Below, piece after piece: positions 1 to 8,831 of a stretch of DNA of 50,974 bases (position 1 is the first letter of the stretch; each line of letters opens with the position of its first letter). Source of the stretch: an uncultured bacterium (GTDB lineage Bacteria > Verrucomicrobiota > Lentisphaeria > Victivallales > UBA1829); the NCBI GenBank assembly GCA_902762495.1, contig CACWOL010000040.1, positions 1-50,974 of the forward strand, given 5' to 3'. The notes beneath the pieces are model-generated. The model searched no databases, was not told where the DNA came from, and saw only the letters and a list, made by a program, of their open reading frames with translations. A program made the translations under genes and the position numbers.

Positions 1-2
1 TC

Positions 3-1496
3 GAGAAAGAGAAGATCACCGGGAAGCTGATCCATCTGTGCTTCACCTGCGACCCGTACCCCAACTGCTGCACGGACAGCATGACGACCAGGCAAATCAT
101 CGAGGTTCTGAAGGAGCACGGAAATCACGTCCAGATTCTCACGAAGGGCGACGGCAGCCGGGACTTCGATTTGCTGGACGGCAACGACTGGTATGCGGCG
201 GTCTTCCTACCGCAGTCGGTCCTCTCCACCGCCGCGTATTTCCCGCCCGAATTCGAGACCGTCCCGATCTCCCGTTCGCAAATCCCTGCCCAGATCGTGT
301 CCGACATGAAATCCGCCGCGGAGGTTCCCGTGATCTTCGCCGTATACTCGGTCTTCGCGATCGCATTTCTCTTCTTCCGCAACGTCCGCGACAGCCTCTG
401 CGCGATGATCCCGGTGGCGATGGCGCTGCTGACCGTCTGCGCCGTGTACGCTGTCCTCGGCAAGCCGCTGAACCTCGCCGCCGAAATCTCGCTGGTCCTG
501 CTCTCCGGCCTCGCCATCGACTACGGCGTCTTCGTGATCGGCAGCGAACGCTCCGCAAATCCTTATGTCTTCCGCGCGATCTCCGCCTCCGCGCTCACGA
601 CCGCCGCCGGCGGACTCACCATCGCGTTCGCGGGGCATCCGCTCCTGCATGAAGCCGGATTCGCGCTAGTCCCCGGCGTACTCGCCGCCTGGGGCGCCGC
701 CGCCCTGCTCCTGCCGTCCATCCGCCGCGGATTCGCACAAAGAAACAAATCTTCTTCCTCGCTCAAAACTCTCCTCTTTGCCCTCGTCCCGGCGTTCATT
801 CTCCTCTTAACCACATCCGCCTGCCATTCCCTGCCCTACGAATACGACCCGGTCCCGCCTCTCGCGGAGACCGAATGGCCGCTTTACCGCGACGCCGTCC
901 AGCCGCCCGCCGAGCCGATGAAACCGTTCGCGTTTCAAGGTAAAGTCACGTTCGAATACAAGTTCTTCAAACAGGCCACGCTGTGCGCCGTCTCCTACGA
1001 CGAATCCGGCGAGTTGCGCGTGGCGGCGTTCTCCCCGTCCGGCGGCAAGATCTTCGAGCTGGCGGGCACTGCGGACTCCCTCGCGGACTTCTGGTTCATG
1101 CCGATCGACTTCCTGGACGGACACGAAAAGGAGGCAGCCGGATTCATTCTGGAAGATTTCTTCCACATCTTCGGCGGACTGGAACCTTGGCGCGGCGTCA
1201 AACCAGGCGCGACAGAAATTGTTAAAGACGACAGCAAAATCATCCGCCGGGAATCCGTCGAAGACGGCGATGGAGACGGCAAAAAGGAGCTTGTCAGCGA
1301 GTTTTGGGGAACGAAATTGCCCGTTATGGGAAAAAGTTACTTTAAAAACGAAACTATCGACTGGCAATCCTGGTACTTTAGGTATATCGTAAATGATGCG
1401 ACTATTTTTCCTGAAATTATCGTATACGACAATTATAAACACGGATATCGTCTGATTCTGACGGTATCGGATCTTTTTGAGGACAGCGAACCATGA
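3..1496 (+). CDS. MMPL-family exporter C-terminus fused to a DUF3261-like lipoprotein domain (5' partial)
   Basis: The reading frame is open from the window edge, so the N-terminus is missing. The first ~215 visible residues end in a block of hydrophobic helices typical of the last MMPL/RND transmembrane bundle (after Arg/Phe-rich FLFFRNVRDSL). The chain then enters a second hydrophobic segment ending in LLTTSACHSLPY, which looks like a lipobox, followed by a ~250-residue soluble, beta-rich domain similar to the small outer-membrane lipoproteins (DUF3261) of aryl-polyene clusters. In known clusters these are normally two genes; here no stop or frameshift separates them. The exporter probably moves a lipid or polyene from the inner membrane towards the outer membrane. 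The stop overlaps the next start by 4 bases. Family assignment is from sequence pattern; the fusion is directly seen. Confidence 0.72.
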   Translation, partial: EKEKITGKLIHLCFTCDPYPNCCTDSMTTRQIIEVLKEHGNHVQILTKGDGSRDFDLLDGNDWYAAVFLPQSVLSTAAYFPPEFETVPISRSQIPAQIVSDMKSAAEVPVIFAVYSVFAIAFLFFRNVRDSLCAMIPVAMALLTVCAVYAVLGKPLNLAAEISLVLLSGLAIDYGVFVIGSERSANPYVFRAISASALTTAAGGLTIAFAGHPLLHEAGFALVPGVLAAWGAAALLLPSIRRGFAQRNKSSSSLKTLLFALVPAFILLLTTSACHSLPYEYDPVPPLAETEWPLYRDAVQPPAEPMKPFAFQGKVTFEYKFFKQATLCAVSYDESGELRVAAFSPSGGKIFELAGTADSLADFWFMPIDFLDGHEKEAAGFILEDFFHIFGGLEPWRGVKPGATEIVKDDSKIIRRESVEDGDGDGKKELVSEFWGTKLPVMGKSYFKNETIDWQSWYFRYIVNDATIFPEIIVYDNYKHGYRLILTVSDLFEDSEP

Positions 1497-1876
1497 CCAT
1501 CTGGGATGAAATCGACACGATCTACAATCAGGCCGGCGAAAACGGTGAAGACGCCTGCACGTTCTCCGTCCCCGGCACATTCTCCGGCTACCGCGGACAC
1601 TTCCCCGGCAATCCGATCCTGCCCGGAATCGTCCAGCTTTCCTTCATTCGCCGCCTGGCCGAACGCCGTCTCGCGCGTCCGCTCCGCCTCGCTGGCGTCC
1701 GCCGCATCAAGTATCTGCGCCTGATCACGCCGGATATGCCGGTCACGCTCGCGCTGACGCTCGAACCTGGCGAGACCGAAGGAACATGGGCCGCGAACGC
1801 CTCGTTCGTGAACGGCGAAGGCGGACGCGTCTCCGCGGCAAAACTGGTCTTCGCACCCAAAGAAAGCGCGATATGA
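1493..1876 (+). CDS. FabZ/ApeI-like 3-hydroxyacyl-ACP dehydratase, catalytic acid missing
   Basis: A 127-residue single hot-dog protein, slightly shorter than FabZ. The FabZ signature is visible as GHFPGNPILPGIVQL with the catalytic His, so a role in dehydrating 3-hydroxyacyl-ACP during chain extension is likely. In FabZ this motif is followed after VLQ-I by a catalytic Glu or Asp; here that place is taken by Ser (QLSFIRR), so activity may be altered or supplied differently. Start and stop overlap both neighbours by 4 bases, indicating translational coupling in the polyene/lipid operon. Confidence 0.75.
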   Translation: MTIWDEIDTIYNQAGENGEDACTFSVPGTFSGYRGHFPGNPILPGIVQLSFIRRLAERRLARPLRLAGVRRIKYLRLITPDMPVTLALTLEPGETEGTWAANASFVNGEGGRVSAAKLVFAPKESAI

Positions 1877-2355
1877 GACATCCTGAGTTCAAGCAATATT
1901 TTGAACGCATCCCCGGCGGCCCGCCGCCGCTCGAAGTCAGCGTCACGCGCCGGCTTCAGTTCAGCGAATCCGACCCGCTGAAGATCGCCTGGCACGGCAA
2001 CTACGCGAAGTTTTTCGAGGCAGCCTACACCAAGCTTTCGCACAGCTTCGGATTCGACAACGACCGTCTGGAGGAGGAGCACGTCTCCGCGCTCTTCTAC
2101 CACGACGAATACGACTACCGCATCCCGCTCCCCTGCGACGCAGTGTTTCACACCTCGGCCGCGCTCATCTGGACCGACGCCCCGCGCATCAACATCGAGT
2201 ACGCCGTACGTCTGGAAGACGGACGCGTCGCCGCGACGGGCTGCACCACGCAGGTCTTCATCGACGCCCGCGACTTCACGCCGCTCTGGCACATCCCGGC
2301 ATTCTGGGAAGAGTTTCTGAACCGCTGGAAGGAAGGAGCGTACCATCATGGATGA
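1873..2355 (+). CDS. Hot-dog acyl-CoA/acyl-ACP thioesterase (4HBT family)
   Basis: A 160-residue protein with the 4-hydroxybenzoyl-CoA thioesterase pattern: an N-terminal beta strand followed by SESDPLKIAWHGNYAKFFE, which matches the family's D-x-x-G-x-x-x-H-x-x-Y-x-x-x-F-E core. It would release or trim the acyl/aryl-polyene chain. The chosen ATG overlaps the dehydratase stop (ATGA). The next gene starts 8 bases before this stop. Thioesterases of this type (ApeH-like) are regular members of aryl-polyene clusters, which fits the neighbours. Confidence 0.78.
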   Translation: MRHPEFKQYFERIPGGPPPLEVSVTRRLQFSESDPLKIAWHGNYAKFFEAAYTKLSHSFGFDNDRLEEEHVSALFYHDEYDYRIPLPCDAVFHTSAALIWTDAPRINIEYAVRLEDGRVAATGCTTQVFIDARDFTPLWHIPAFWEEFLNRWKEGAYHHG

Positions 2356-3457
2356 CCGCACCCCCGTGATCGTCGACTGCGACCTGTACACGGCGTTCGG
2401 ACCCGGCGTGGAAGCCTGCTGGAACGGACTTCTGAACAACCATGCCGCGTTCTCCGACTGCTCCCGGTTCCACAACGACAAATTCTCCACCGCCCTCGCG
2501 GCCATGGCCCCCGGCGCGGACATAAACGGCACGCAGGAGATCCCCGGATTCTTCCTGGACTACCTCTCGACAACGGCGAAGAAGATGCCGCGCGATGCCG
2601 AACTCTTCCTCGCCAGCACCGTCGGCGAGATCGAATACATCGACAACCCCGAACGCCGCTGCACCTGCGACATGCTGCTGGAACGCGCCCTGAAGGTCTG
2701 CGAAAAGGACCGCGGACGCATCGTTTCCGCCGCCTGCGCGTCCTCGAACTCGGCGTTTGTCTCGCTGAACCGGCACATCCGCAGTGGCCGCCTCGACTCC
2801 GCGGTCGTGATCGGCACCGACTACGTCAGCGAATTCATCTTCTCCGGCTTCGCCACGCTCCGCGCCCTCGCACGCACGATCGCACGTCCGTATGACCGCA
2901 ACCGCGACGGGCTTCTGCTCGGCGACGCGGCATCCATCGTGAACATCTGCTCCGCGAAGAAGGCCGCCGAACTCGGCCTCAAGCCGCGCGCGATTCTCGC
3001 GTCCGGCGGCATGAGCTGCGACGCGGTCCACATCACCGCCCCCATGCCGCACGGCGAAGCGCTCTCCGAAGCCATCGTCCACGCGCTGAACGAAGCCGGA
3101 CTTACCCCGGACGACATCGGCGCGGTCATCGGGCACGGCACCGGGACGCGCTACAACGACGACATGGAACTTCAGGCGATCCGCCGCGTCTTCGGCGAAC
3201 GCTCCGTGCCGATGCTCTCCGTGAAGGGCGCGTGCGGGCATACGCTCGCCGGCGCCGGCCTTGTGGAAGCCGTGGTAGGCGTCCGCATGCTGGAGACCGG
3301 GCTGATCCCGCCTCAGACTTCCCTCGTCACACCGGAACCGGAGGCCGCCCGTTATGTCTCCACCGAAATCCGCAAACTCGAAAAACCGCGCGTTCTGTGC
3401 ATGAACTCCGGATTCGGAGGCCTGAACGCCGTCATCATCATGGAGGCCGTATCATGA
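2348..3457 (+). CDS. Beta-ketoacyl-ACP synthase (FabF-like), complete catalytic triad
   Basis: A 369-residue thiolase-fold ketosynthase. The nucleophile Cys lies in SAACASSNSA, the first catalytic His in GHGTGT and the second in KGACGHTLAGAG, so the full Cys-His-His set is present. It should perform decarboxylating condensation with malonyl-ACP. It is shorter than E. coli FabF (413 residues). It starts inside the thioesterase gene and is followed with a 4-base overlap by a degenerate ketosynthase-like gene; pairing of an active and an inactive ketosynthase resembles the KS/chain-length-factor arrangement of aryl-polyene and type II polyketide systems. Confidence 0.85.
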   Translation: MDDRTPVIVDCDLYTAFGPGVEACWNGLLNNHAAFSDCSRFHNDKFSTALAAMAPGADINGTQEIPGFFLDYLSTTAKKMPRDAELFLASTVGEIEYIDNPERRCTCDMLLERALKVCEKDRGRIVSAACASSNSAFVSLNRHIRSGRLDSAVVIGTDYVSEFIFSGFATLRALARTIARPYDRNRDGLLLGDAASIVNICSAKKAAELGLKPRAILASGGMSCDAVHITAPMPHGEALSEAIVHALNEAGLTPDDIGAVIGHGTGTRYNDDMELQAIRRVFGERSVPMLSVKGACGHTLAGAGLVEAVVGVRMLETGLIPPQTSLVTPEPEAARYVSTEIRKLEKPRVLCMNSGFGGLNAVIIMEAVS

Positions 3458-4083
3458 GCGCATATCCCTGGCATATCATCGGCGGCGTCACGGTCGACGG
3501 CCTTTCCTTCCGCACCTGGCGGCGCGGCCTCGTCTATACGGCCGAGGACACGCAGGACGCCAAGGCGAAAGTCTCCGAACCGCAGGACGAGTTTCCGCAC
3601 GTCTACGGGCTCGACAATTTCCGGCGCGGCGACGCAAAGGTCCGCACGTACATCCTCGCCGCTCTCCTCGTGCACCGCGACGCCGGGGTCGATTCCGTCC
3701 GCGAGACCGCCATCGCCGACTTCGGCCGGCAGGGCTGCCACGAACAGAACCTGAACTACTTCAACGACTACCGCGAGCACGGACGCCACCTCGGGCGCGG
3801 CCACCTCTTCGTCGGCACGCTCCCGACCACTCCTCCATGCGAAGCCGCGATCTCGCTCAAGCTCACCGGACCGTGTTTCTACATGGATTCGCTCGGACGC
3901 TGGCCCGTCCTCTGGGACGAGGTCACGAACTTCTTCGAGATGCCGGGCATCCGGCGCGTGATGATCTGCCATTACGAATCGGACAAGCTGACCGTCCTGC
4001 TGGCTGAACCCGGCGGATCGCTCGAGATCCCGGACGATTCCGATCCCGAAACCCTCGCCCGGCGCGTTTTCCACGCGGAGTAA
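3454..4083 (+). CDS. Degenerate ketosynthase-like protein (possible chain-length factor)
   Basis: A 209-residue protein with weak ketosynthase likeness, mainly the stretch FVGTLPTTPPCEAAISLKL and a following GPCFYMD segment resembling the KS core. It has none of the His motifs (GHGTGT or GHT) and is half the length of a real ketosynthase. It is coupled by ATGA to the active ketosynthase upstream, so a structural partner role is the best guess. It could instead be an unrelated domain of the polyene operon. Confidence 0.5.
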   Translation: MSAYPWHIIGGVTVDGLSFRTWRRGLVYTAEDTQDAKAKVSEPQDEFPHVYGLDNFRRGDAKVRTYILAALLVHRDAGVDSVRETAIADFGRQGCHEQNLNYFNDYREHGRHLGRGHLFVGTLPTTPPCEAAISLKLTGPCFYMDSLGRWPVLWDEVTNFFEMPGIRRVMICHYESDKLTVLLAEPGGSLEIPDDSDPETLARRVFHAE

Positions 4084-4101
4084 AGACAAGGGGAAGGCCT
4101 C

Positions 4102-5268
4102 ATGCGCTGCTGCTGCGTGATCCCCGTTTTCAACCATGCCTCCACGGCCCCCGCCGTGATCGAACGCACACGCGCCGTCATACCCAACGTTCTCGTGATC
4201 GACGACGGCTCGGAGGACATCGATCTGGCGGAACACTACGCCGGAACGGACATCGAGGTCATCCGGCATCCGCGCAACATGGGCAAAGGCGCGGCGCTCC
4301 TCACCGCCGTCCGCACGCTCGCCCCGCGCGGCTACGACTACATGATCACGCTCGACGCCGATGCCCAGCACGATCCCGAGGATATCCCGCGGTTCCTGCC
4401 GATCCTCGAAAAGAACGACTGGACGCTCGTCGCCGGGGTGCGCGATTTCTCCGTGCCGAACGTCCCGGGCCGCAGCAAGTTCGGGCGCATGTTCTCCAAT
4501 TTCTGGTTTCTTGTCGAGACCGGCAAGAAGATATCCGATTCCCAGAGCGGATTCCGCGCATATCCGCTCAAATACATTTCGCGGATCAGGTGTTCCTCGC
4601 TTCATTACACGTTCGAGACCGAACTCCTCACGCGCTGCATGTGGGCCGGGCTCGACCTCGCCGAGGTCCCGATCTCCACCCACTACGACCCGCCCGGCGA
4701 ACGAGTCTCGCATTTCCATCCGTTCCGCGACAATCTGCGCATGACCTGGCTGCATACGCGCCTGGTGTTCCGCCGCCTCGTCCCGTTCGGCATCAAAAAG
4801 CTCCGGCAGACGCCGCGCGAATACCCGCGCCTGTGGAAACCGAAGGAACTCTGGGACTGGCTCGTGAAGGAAAACACCTCCTCGCTCGGGCTCGCGTTCT
4901 CGGCGTTCGTCGGCGCCCTCCTCGCCGTGTACCCGACGTACGGATTCTGCACGATCCTGATCCTCTATGTCGCGACCCGGCTCCACCTCAACAAAGCAAT
5001 GGCGGTCATGGCACAGAATCCGTTCATGCCGCCGTTCTGCCCGGTCGTCTGCATCGAGCTCGGCTATTACCTGCGGCACGGCAAATTCCTGCTCCCGGAG
5101 GACCTGAACTTTCACAGTACGGTCCGCGAGATCCATCTGCGCTGGTTCGAATGGCTCCTCGGAAGCGTCATCCTCGCTCCGGTCTTCGCCCTGATCTTCG
5201 CCGTCATCGTGTATTTTGCCGCCGAACTCTGCCGCGCGATCATCCGCAGAAGGAGCGCCCGCACATGA
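4102..5268 (+). CDS. Glycosyltransferase family 2 fused to DUF2062 membrane domain
   Basis: 388 residues. The N-terminal ~220 residues are a GT-A glycosyltransferase: CCVIPVFNHAS start, DDGS nucleotide-binding motif, and LDADAQHD as the DxD metal site. The rest is DUF2062, with two to three hydrophobic helices (AFSAFVGALLAVYPTYGF, then the C-terminal LLGSVILAPVFALIFAVIVY). This fusion occurs in aryl-polyene clusters and probably adds a sugar or polar head to the lipid at the inner membrane. An AAGGGGAAGG-type ribosome binding site lies in the 18-base gap before the start; the stop overlaps the acyltransferase start by 4 bases. Confidence 0.82.
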   Translation: MRCCCVIPVFNHASTAPAVIERTRAVIPNVLVIDDGSEDIDLAEHYAGTDIEVIRHPRNMGKGAALLTAVRTLAPRGYDYMITLDADAQHDPEDIPRFLPILEKNDWTLVAGVRDFSVPNVPGRSKFGRMFSNFWFLVETGKKISDSQSGFRAYPLKYISRIRCSSLHYTFETELLTRCMWAGLDLAEVPISTHYDPPGERVSHFHPFRDNLRMTWLHTRLVFRRLVPFGIKKLRQTPREYPRLWKPKELWDWLVKENTSSLGLAFSAFVGALLAVYPTYGFCTILILYVATRLHLNKAMAVMAQNPFMPPFCPVVCIELGYYLRHGKFLLPEDLNFHSTVREIHLRWFEWLLGSVILAPVFALIFAVIVYFAAELCRAIIRRRSART

Positions 5269-6179
5269 GCCGCGCATCCGCACAGCCAGCCGCCAATCTG
5301 AGCGATACGCGCAACAATAAGCTCGGGAGCGCGATTCTCCGCGGCATCCTGTCCGTCTTCGGTCCCGCTGCGGCGTGCTTCCTCGTCAAGTTCATCGCGC
5401 TCACCTATGCGCTCACGGACAAACAGGCCGAACAGCGCGCCCTGCCCTATCTGAAACACCGTTTTCCCGATGCCCGCGGACTCCGCATGAAACGCCATGT
5501 GTGGCGGCTCTTCACGGCACAGGGCGAAGCGCTTGTCATGGCGCTGGCGCTTGCCAACGGTCAGGCGAAAGTCCGCGAACGCAATCCCGAAGTCTTCGAA
5601 CCGATCCGGAATGCCACAGGCGGACTTGTCTTCCTTTGTTCGCATTTCGGCGCGTGGCAGGCCGCCATGCACTGCGTGAACGCCGGAAACCGCGAGGTGG
5701 CGTTCGTCGCGAAACCGGACCGGAACGCAGACGTTGACAAGAGCCGGGCATTCAACGGCAATAAAGCGGCCCCGATGCACATCATCGACACTGCGGGCGC
5801 CTTCGGCGGCCTGCTGGAGGCGTTCGAGGTGCTGGACGCGGGCGGAGCCGTCGGGCTGATGGGAGACCGCTGCCTGGAGACCGACTCCGTGCCGCTTCAG
5901 TTCTTCGGAGAGACCGCGCGATTCCCCGCGGCGGCGTTCTTCCTGGCGGCAAAGGCAAACGCTCCGGTCGTGCCGTTCTTCCTGACGCGGGGGAAAACCT
6001 ACCGCGAGCTTCAACTCGAATTCGGGACGATCGTACGTCCGAAACGCCCCGCGCGCGGTTCGGACGGGATCAAATTTCAGGAGGATGTCCAGTCCTACGC
6101 CGCCGACCTCGAACGCATGGCGATGGAGCATCCTTATGACTGTTTCCTGTTCGAAAACGTATGGGAGGACCGCGCATGA
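5265..6179 (+). CDS. LpxL/HtrB-like lysophospholipid acyltransferase
   Basis: 304 residues, of the family that transfers acyl groups from ACP to lipid A precursors or similar lipids. An N-terminal hydrophobic segment (ILSVFGPAAACFLVKFIAL) anchors it to the membrane. The active-site block is CSHFGAWQAAMH; family members usually carry His-x4-Glu/Asp, whereas here the residue after four is Gln. A later GLMGDR motif matches the substrate-binding block. Its place in the operon fits loading a polyene or acyl chain onto a glycolipid. Overlaps of 4 bases at both ends. Confidence 0.78.
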   Translation: MSRASAQPAANLSDTRNNKLGSAILRGILSVFGPAAACFLVKFIALTYALTDKQAEQRALPYLKHRFPDARGLRMKRHVWRLFTAQGEALVMALALANGQAKVRERNPEVFEPIRNATGGLVFLCSHFGAWQAAMHCVNAGNREVAFVAKPDRNADVDKSRAFNGNKAAPMHIIDTAGAFGGLLEAFEVLDAGGAVGLMGDRCLETDSVPLQFFGETARFPAAAFFLAAKANAPVVPFFLTRGKTYRELQLEFGTIVRPKRPARGSDGIKFQEDVQSYAADLERMAMEHPYDCFLFENVWEDRA

Positions 6180-7387
6180 TCCAACGTATGCCGTTTGATC
6201 CCGTCGTGACGGGTTTCGCACATCTGTCCTGCGCCGGATCGACCGACGCCGAGGCGCTGGCGCTGTTCCATGGCGAACGCCCCTCTGAAACGCCGCGACC
6301 TGCCCGCGATGTGATCGGCTCCGCCATCAGCGACCCGGTGTTTCATATTGACTTGTTCAAAAATGAACCGGACGATCCGCGCACGCTCGCCATGATCCGC
6401 GCGGTCGTGGCTAAGGCGCTGGATGCCGCTGAGCTTACGCCGGACATGCTCCGTGAATCCGTGACGGGATGCGTCGTCGGCACGACCATCGCCCAGCAGT
6501 TCACCGACACGACATACTACGCACGATTACGGGAGGATCCCGACACGGGAGAAAACGCCCCCGTCGAACGTTTCCTGAACTCCAATCCTGCGGAGATGAT
6601 CGCCCGCGAATACGGCCTGAACGGGCCGGTTCACACGGTTTCCAACGCGTGTTCCTCCGGCGCGGACGCCGTTTCCATCGCCGCACTCTGCCTGCTCTCC
6701 GGCCAGTGCGAACGCATGATCGCAGTCGGCGCGGACGAGCTCCACCGCACCCCGGTCGCCGGATTCCACGTGCTCGGCGTGACCTCGCCCTTCCCGTGCC
6801 GTCCGTTCGACACCGCACGCGCCGGACTGAACCTCGGCGAAGGCGCAGGCGTCGTAATCCTGGAAACACCCGAATGTGCGCGGAAACGCGGCGTTATACC
6901 GGAATTCGCCCTGCGCGGGTTCGGCATGAGCTGCGACGCCTCGCACATCACCGCCCCGGACGCGACCGGAGGCGGCATGAAACGCGCGTTCCGTGACGCC
7001 ATGACCCGTACCGGACTCGCACTCGGCGACATCGCATTCATCAACGCGCACGGCACGGGGACCGTCCTGAACGACCAATGCGAAACCGCGGCGTTCGCCG
7101 GGCTGGCGGAAGAAGCAGGAATCGCCGTTCCGCCGTTCCTCTCCACGAAACGTTTCACCGGACACACGCTCGGCGCCGCCGGCACGCTCGAACTCATCTT
7201 CACCATGCTCATGCTGCGCGACGGCTTCGTCCCGGCCAGTCCGGGCTGCAAAACGCCCGATCCCGCGCTCGCATCCACACCGCTGACCGAGCCGCTGAAT
7301 CTCCCCGCCGGAACACGTTTCGCGGCTTCCTCCTCGCTGGCGTTCGGCGGTACGGACACCGTCCTCATCGCGGAAAGGCTGGGCTGA
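6176..7387 (+). CDS. Beta-ketoacyl-ACP synthase (FabF-like), second complete copy
   Basis: 403 residues, close to FabF length. The catalytic Cys is in NACSSGADAV, the His residues in NAHGTGT and RFTGHTLGAAG, and the C-terminal FGGTDTV loop is typical. It condenses acyl-ACP with malonyl-ACP. The ATG chosen overlaps the acyltransferase stop by 4 bases; an in-frame upstream ATG at 6161 would lengthen the overlap and is less likely. The gene is followed after 3 bases by a ketosynthase-like gene lacking the Cys, repeating the active/inactive pair seen at 2348-4083. Confidence 0.85.
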   Translation: MIQRMPFDPVVTGFAHLSCAGSTDAEALALFHGERPSETPRPARDVIGSAISDPVFHIDLFKNEPDDPRTLAMIRAVVAKALDAAELTPDMLRESVTGCVVGTTIAQQFTDTTYYARLREDPDTGENAPVERFLNSNPAEMIAREYGLNGPVHTVSNACSSGADAVSIAALCLLSGQCERMIAVGADELHRTPVAGFHVLGVTSPFPCRPFDTARAGLNLGEGAGVVILETPECARKRGVIPEFALRGFGMSCDASHITAPDATGGGMKRAFRDAMTRTGLALGDIAFINAHGTGTVLNDQCETAAFAGLAEEAGIAVPPFLSTKRFTGHTLGAAGTLELIFTMLMLRDGFVPASPGCKTPDPALASTPLTEPLNLPAGTRFAASSSLAFGGTDTVLIAERLG

Positions 7388-7390
7388 ACT

Positions 7391-8002
7391 ATGTCGCTTC
7401 ATCGGATCGCATCCTCGTTCACAGCCCCCGGCGCGGACCTGCGCTGGGACGACGTTTCCCTCCGAGCCGAACGCGCCCGCCTCGAACTCGGACGGCGTTC
7501 CGACCGCATGACGGCGGCGGTCCTCTCCGCGCTCGACCGCCTCGAAGGCCGCCCGGACGATGCGCCGCTTCTCTTCGGCAGCATGCTCGGCGTGCAGAGC
7601 CGCATCACGGCTCTCCAGAACGACCTGATCGACTTCCCGGAGGACCAGATCGGCCCTGTGTCGTTCTCGTGTTCCGTCCACAACGCAGTTCCCGGCGCGG
7701 CCGCCATCCGGTTCGGCATGAAGGTCCCGATCTTCTCGCTCGCCGGATTCGACAGACTCCATATCCGCGTTCTTTTGCTCGCCGACGCCGTTTTGGCCGC
7801 CGGAAACGCCGAACGTGCGCTCGTGATCCTGACGGAAGAACGATCAGCGTTTGCCGACCGAGCGATGCGGCTGCACGATCTAGAACCGATGGAATTCGCC
7901 ACGGTCTTCCTGCTGGAACGCGCGAAAGAAGGCGACGAACGATTCAGTCCGCCGCCCGAGCTCGATTATTTCCAATGGATCAGGAGCCTTTTATCCGTTT
8001 GA
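7391..8002 (+). CDS. Ketosynthase-like protein without active Cys (possible chain-length factor)
   Basis: 203 residues resembling the N-terminal half of a ketosynthase: LLFGSMLGVQSRI, then PVSFSCSVHNAVPGAAAIRF where an active enzyme carries a CxS motif near a helix start, and a later AERALVILTEE strand. No GTGT or GHT His motif exists. It is the last gene of the lipid/polyene operon and overlaps the end of the converging glycosyltransferase by 23 bases. Its function is inferred only from likeness and position. Confidence 0.55.
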   Translation: MSLHRIASSFTAPGADLRWDDVSLRAERARLELGRRSDRMTAAVLSALDRLEGRPDDAPLLFGSMLGVQSRITALQNDLIDFPEDQIGPVSFSCSVHNAVPGAAAIRFGMKVPIFSLAGFDRLHIRVLLLADAVLAAGNAERALVILTEERSAFADRAMRLHDLEPMEFATVFLLERAKEGDERFSPPPELDYFQWIRSLLSV

Positions 8003-8705
8003 CGGTACGCGCCGCACACGCCCTCAGACGCGCGGCAAGATAGTATCCGTCCGAGAAACACCGCCCGAATCCATGATTCAGCAGGATCCGCCGCACCTCG
8101 GATGCGGTTTCCTGACGCCGGACCGTGCTCACGCCGCCCAGCGCAAAATCCGCGATTTCCCGGTCGACGAACCGGAATACCGCGCCGGATTCCTTCGCGC
8201 GCAGAAAGAAGTCGAGGTCGGCGCAGATTTTCCACTGAGGATCGAATCCGCCCAGACGCTCCAGCAGGGAACGCCGGATTGCAGAAGCCGGATGAAAGAT
8301 TCTCGCTCCATGAAAGGATGCCAAGCCCTGCGCCGGGCTGAACTTCCGCCCGTTCACGCGGATGCACCCGTGCAGGATGTCCGTGTCGGGATTCGCGCGC
8401 AATTCGCGCATCACTGTTTCCAGCGCACCCGGCAGATACCGGTCGTCCGCGTTCAGAAACATCACATACTCTCCGCTCGCCCTCGCCCAGCCCTGGTTCA
8501 TGGCGTCGTAGATACCCCGGTCGGGCGACTGCACGACGACCGCGTCCGGCTGGATAGCTCGGACGACCTCGCAGGTCCCGTCCGTCGATCCGGCGTCCTT
8601 CAGGATGTATTCGACGCCTTCGGGCAACGGCCGTCCGAGGGACTCCGCGGCGTGCGCCACGGTCCCGGCTGCGTTTTTGGTAACGGTTACGATGGAGAGA
8701 AGCAT
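7980..8705 (-). CDS. Glycosyltransferase family 2 (WcaA/colanic-acid type)
   Basis: 241 residues from ATG at 8705, chosen because AAAGG lies at good spacing before it and the protein then begins with the standard MLLSIVTVTKNAA strand; an upstream in-frame ATG at 8795 would add 30 unrelated residues. The DAGSTDGT motif binds the nucleotide sugar and LNADDRYLPG supplies the metal-binding aspartates. A likely surface polysaccharide or glycolipid sugar transferase. It converges on and overlaps the ketosynthase-like gene by 23 bases, so it belongs to a different transcript. Confidence 0.85.
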   Translation of the reverse strand: MLLSIVTVTKNAAGTVAHAAESLGRPLPEGVEYILKDAGSTDGTCEVVRAIQPDAVVVQSPDRGIYDAMNQGWARASGEYVMFLNADDRYLPGALETVMRELRANPDTDILHGCIRVNGRKFSPAQGLASFHGARIFHPASAIRRSLLERLGGFDPQWKICADLDFFLRAKESGAVFRFVDREIADFALGGVSTVRRQETASEVRRILLNHGFGRCFSDGYYLAARLRACAARTVKRIKGS

Positions 8706-8736
8706 GTTTGCCTTTCGAGTAAGATTTTGATCTGAT

Positions 8737-8765
8737 AATATCGCACATGTCCGCGCAAAAATCAA
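8737..8765 (-). promoter_or_regulatory. Candidate sigma70-type promoter for the glycosyltransferase
   Basis: On the minus strand TTGATT and GATATT are separated by 17 bases, 32 bases ahead of the ATG at 8705. The -10 is imperfect, so this is a tentative call. Confidence 0.35.
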
Positions 8766-8785
8766 GCCCGTTTCCGTTTTTGCGT

Positions 8786-8814
8786 TTGAAATCATCCGCG
8801 CGGGAGGCTATTTT
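8786..8814 (+). promoter_or_regulatory. Candidate promoter for the MFS transporter
   Basis: TTGAAA and TATTTT separated by 17 bases, ending 17 bases before the ATG at 8832. It lies in the divergent region between two genes and fits a short 5' leader. Confidence 0.45.
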
Positions 8815-8831
8815 ATTAGGGTACAAATACC

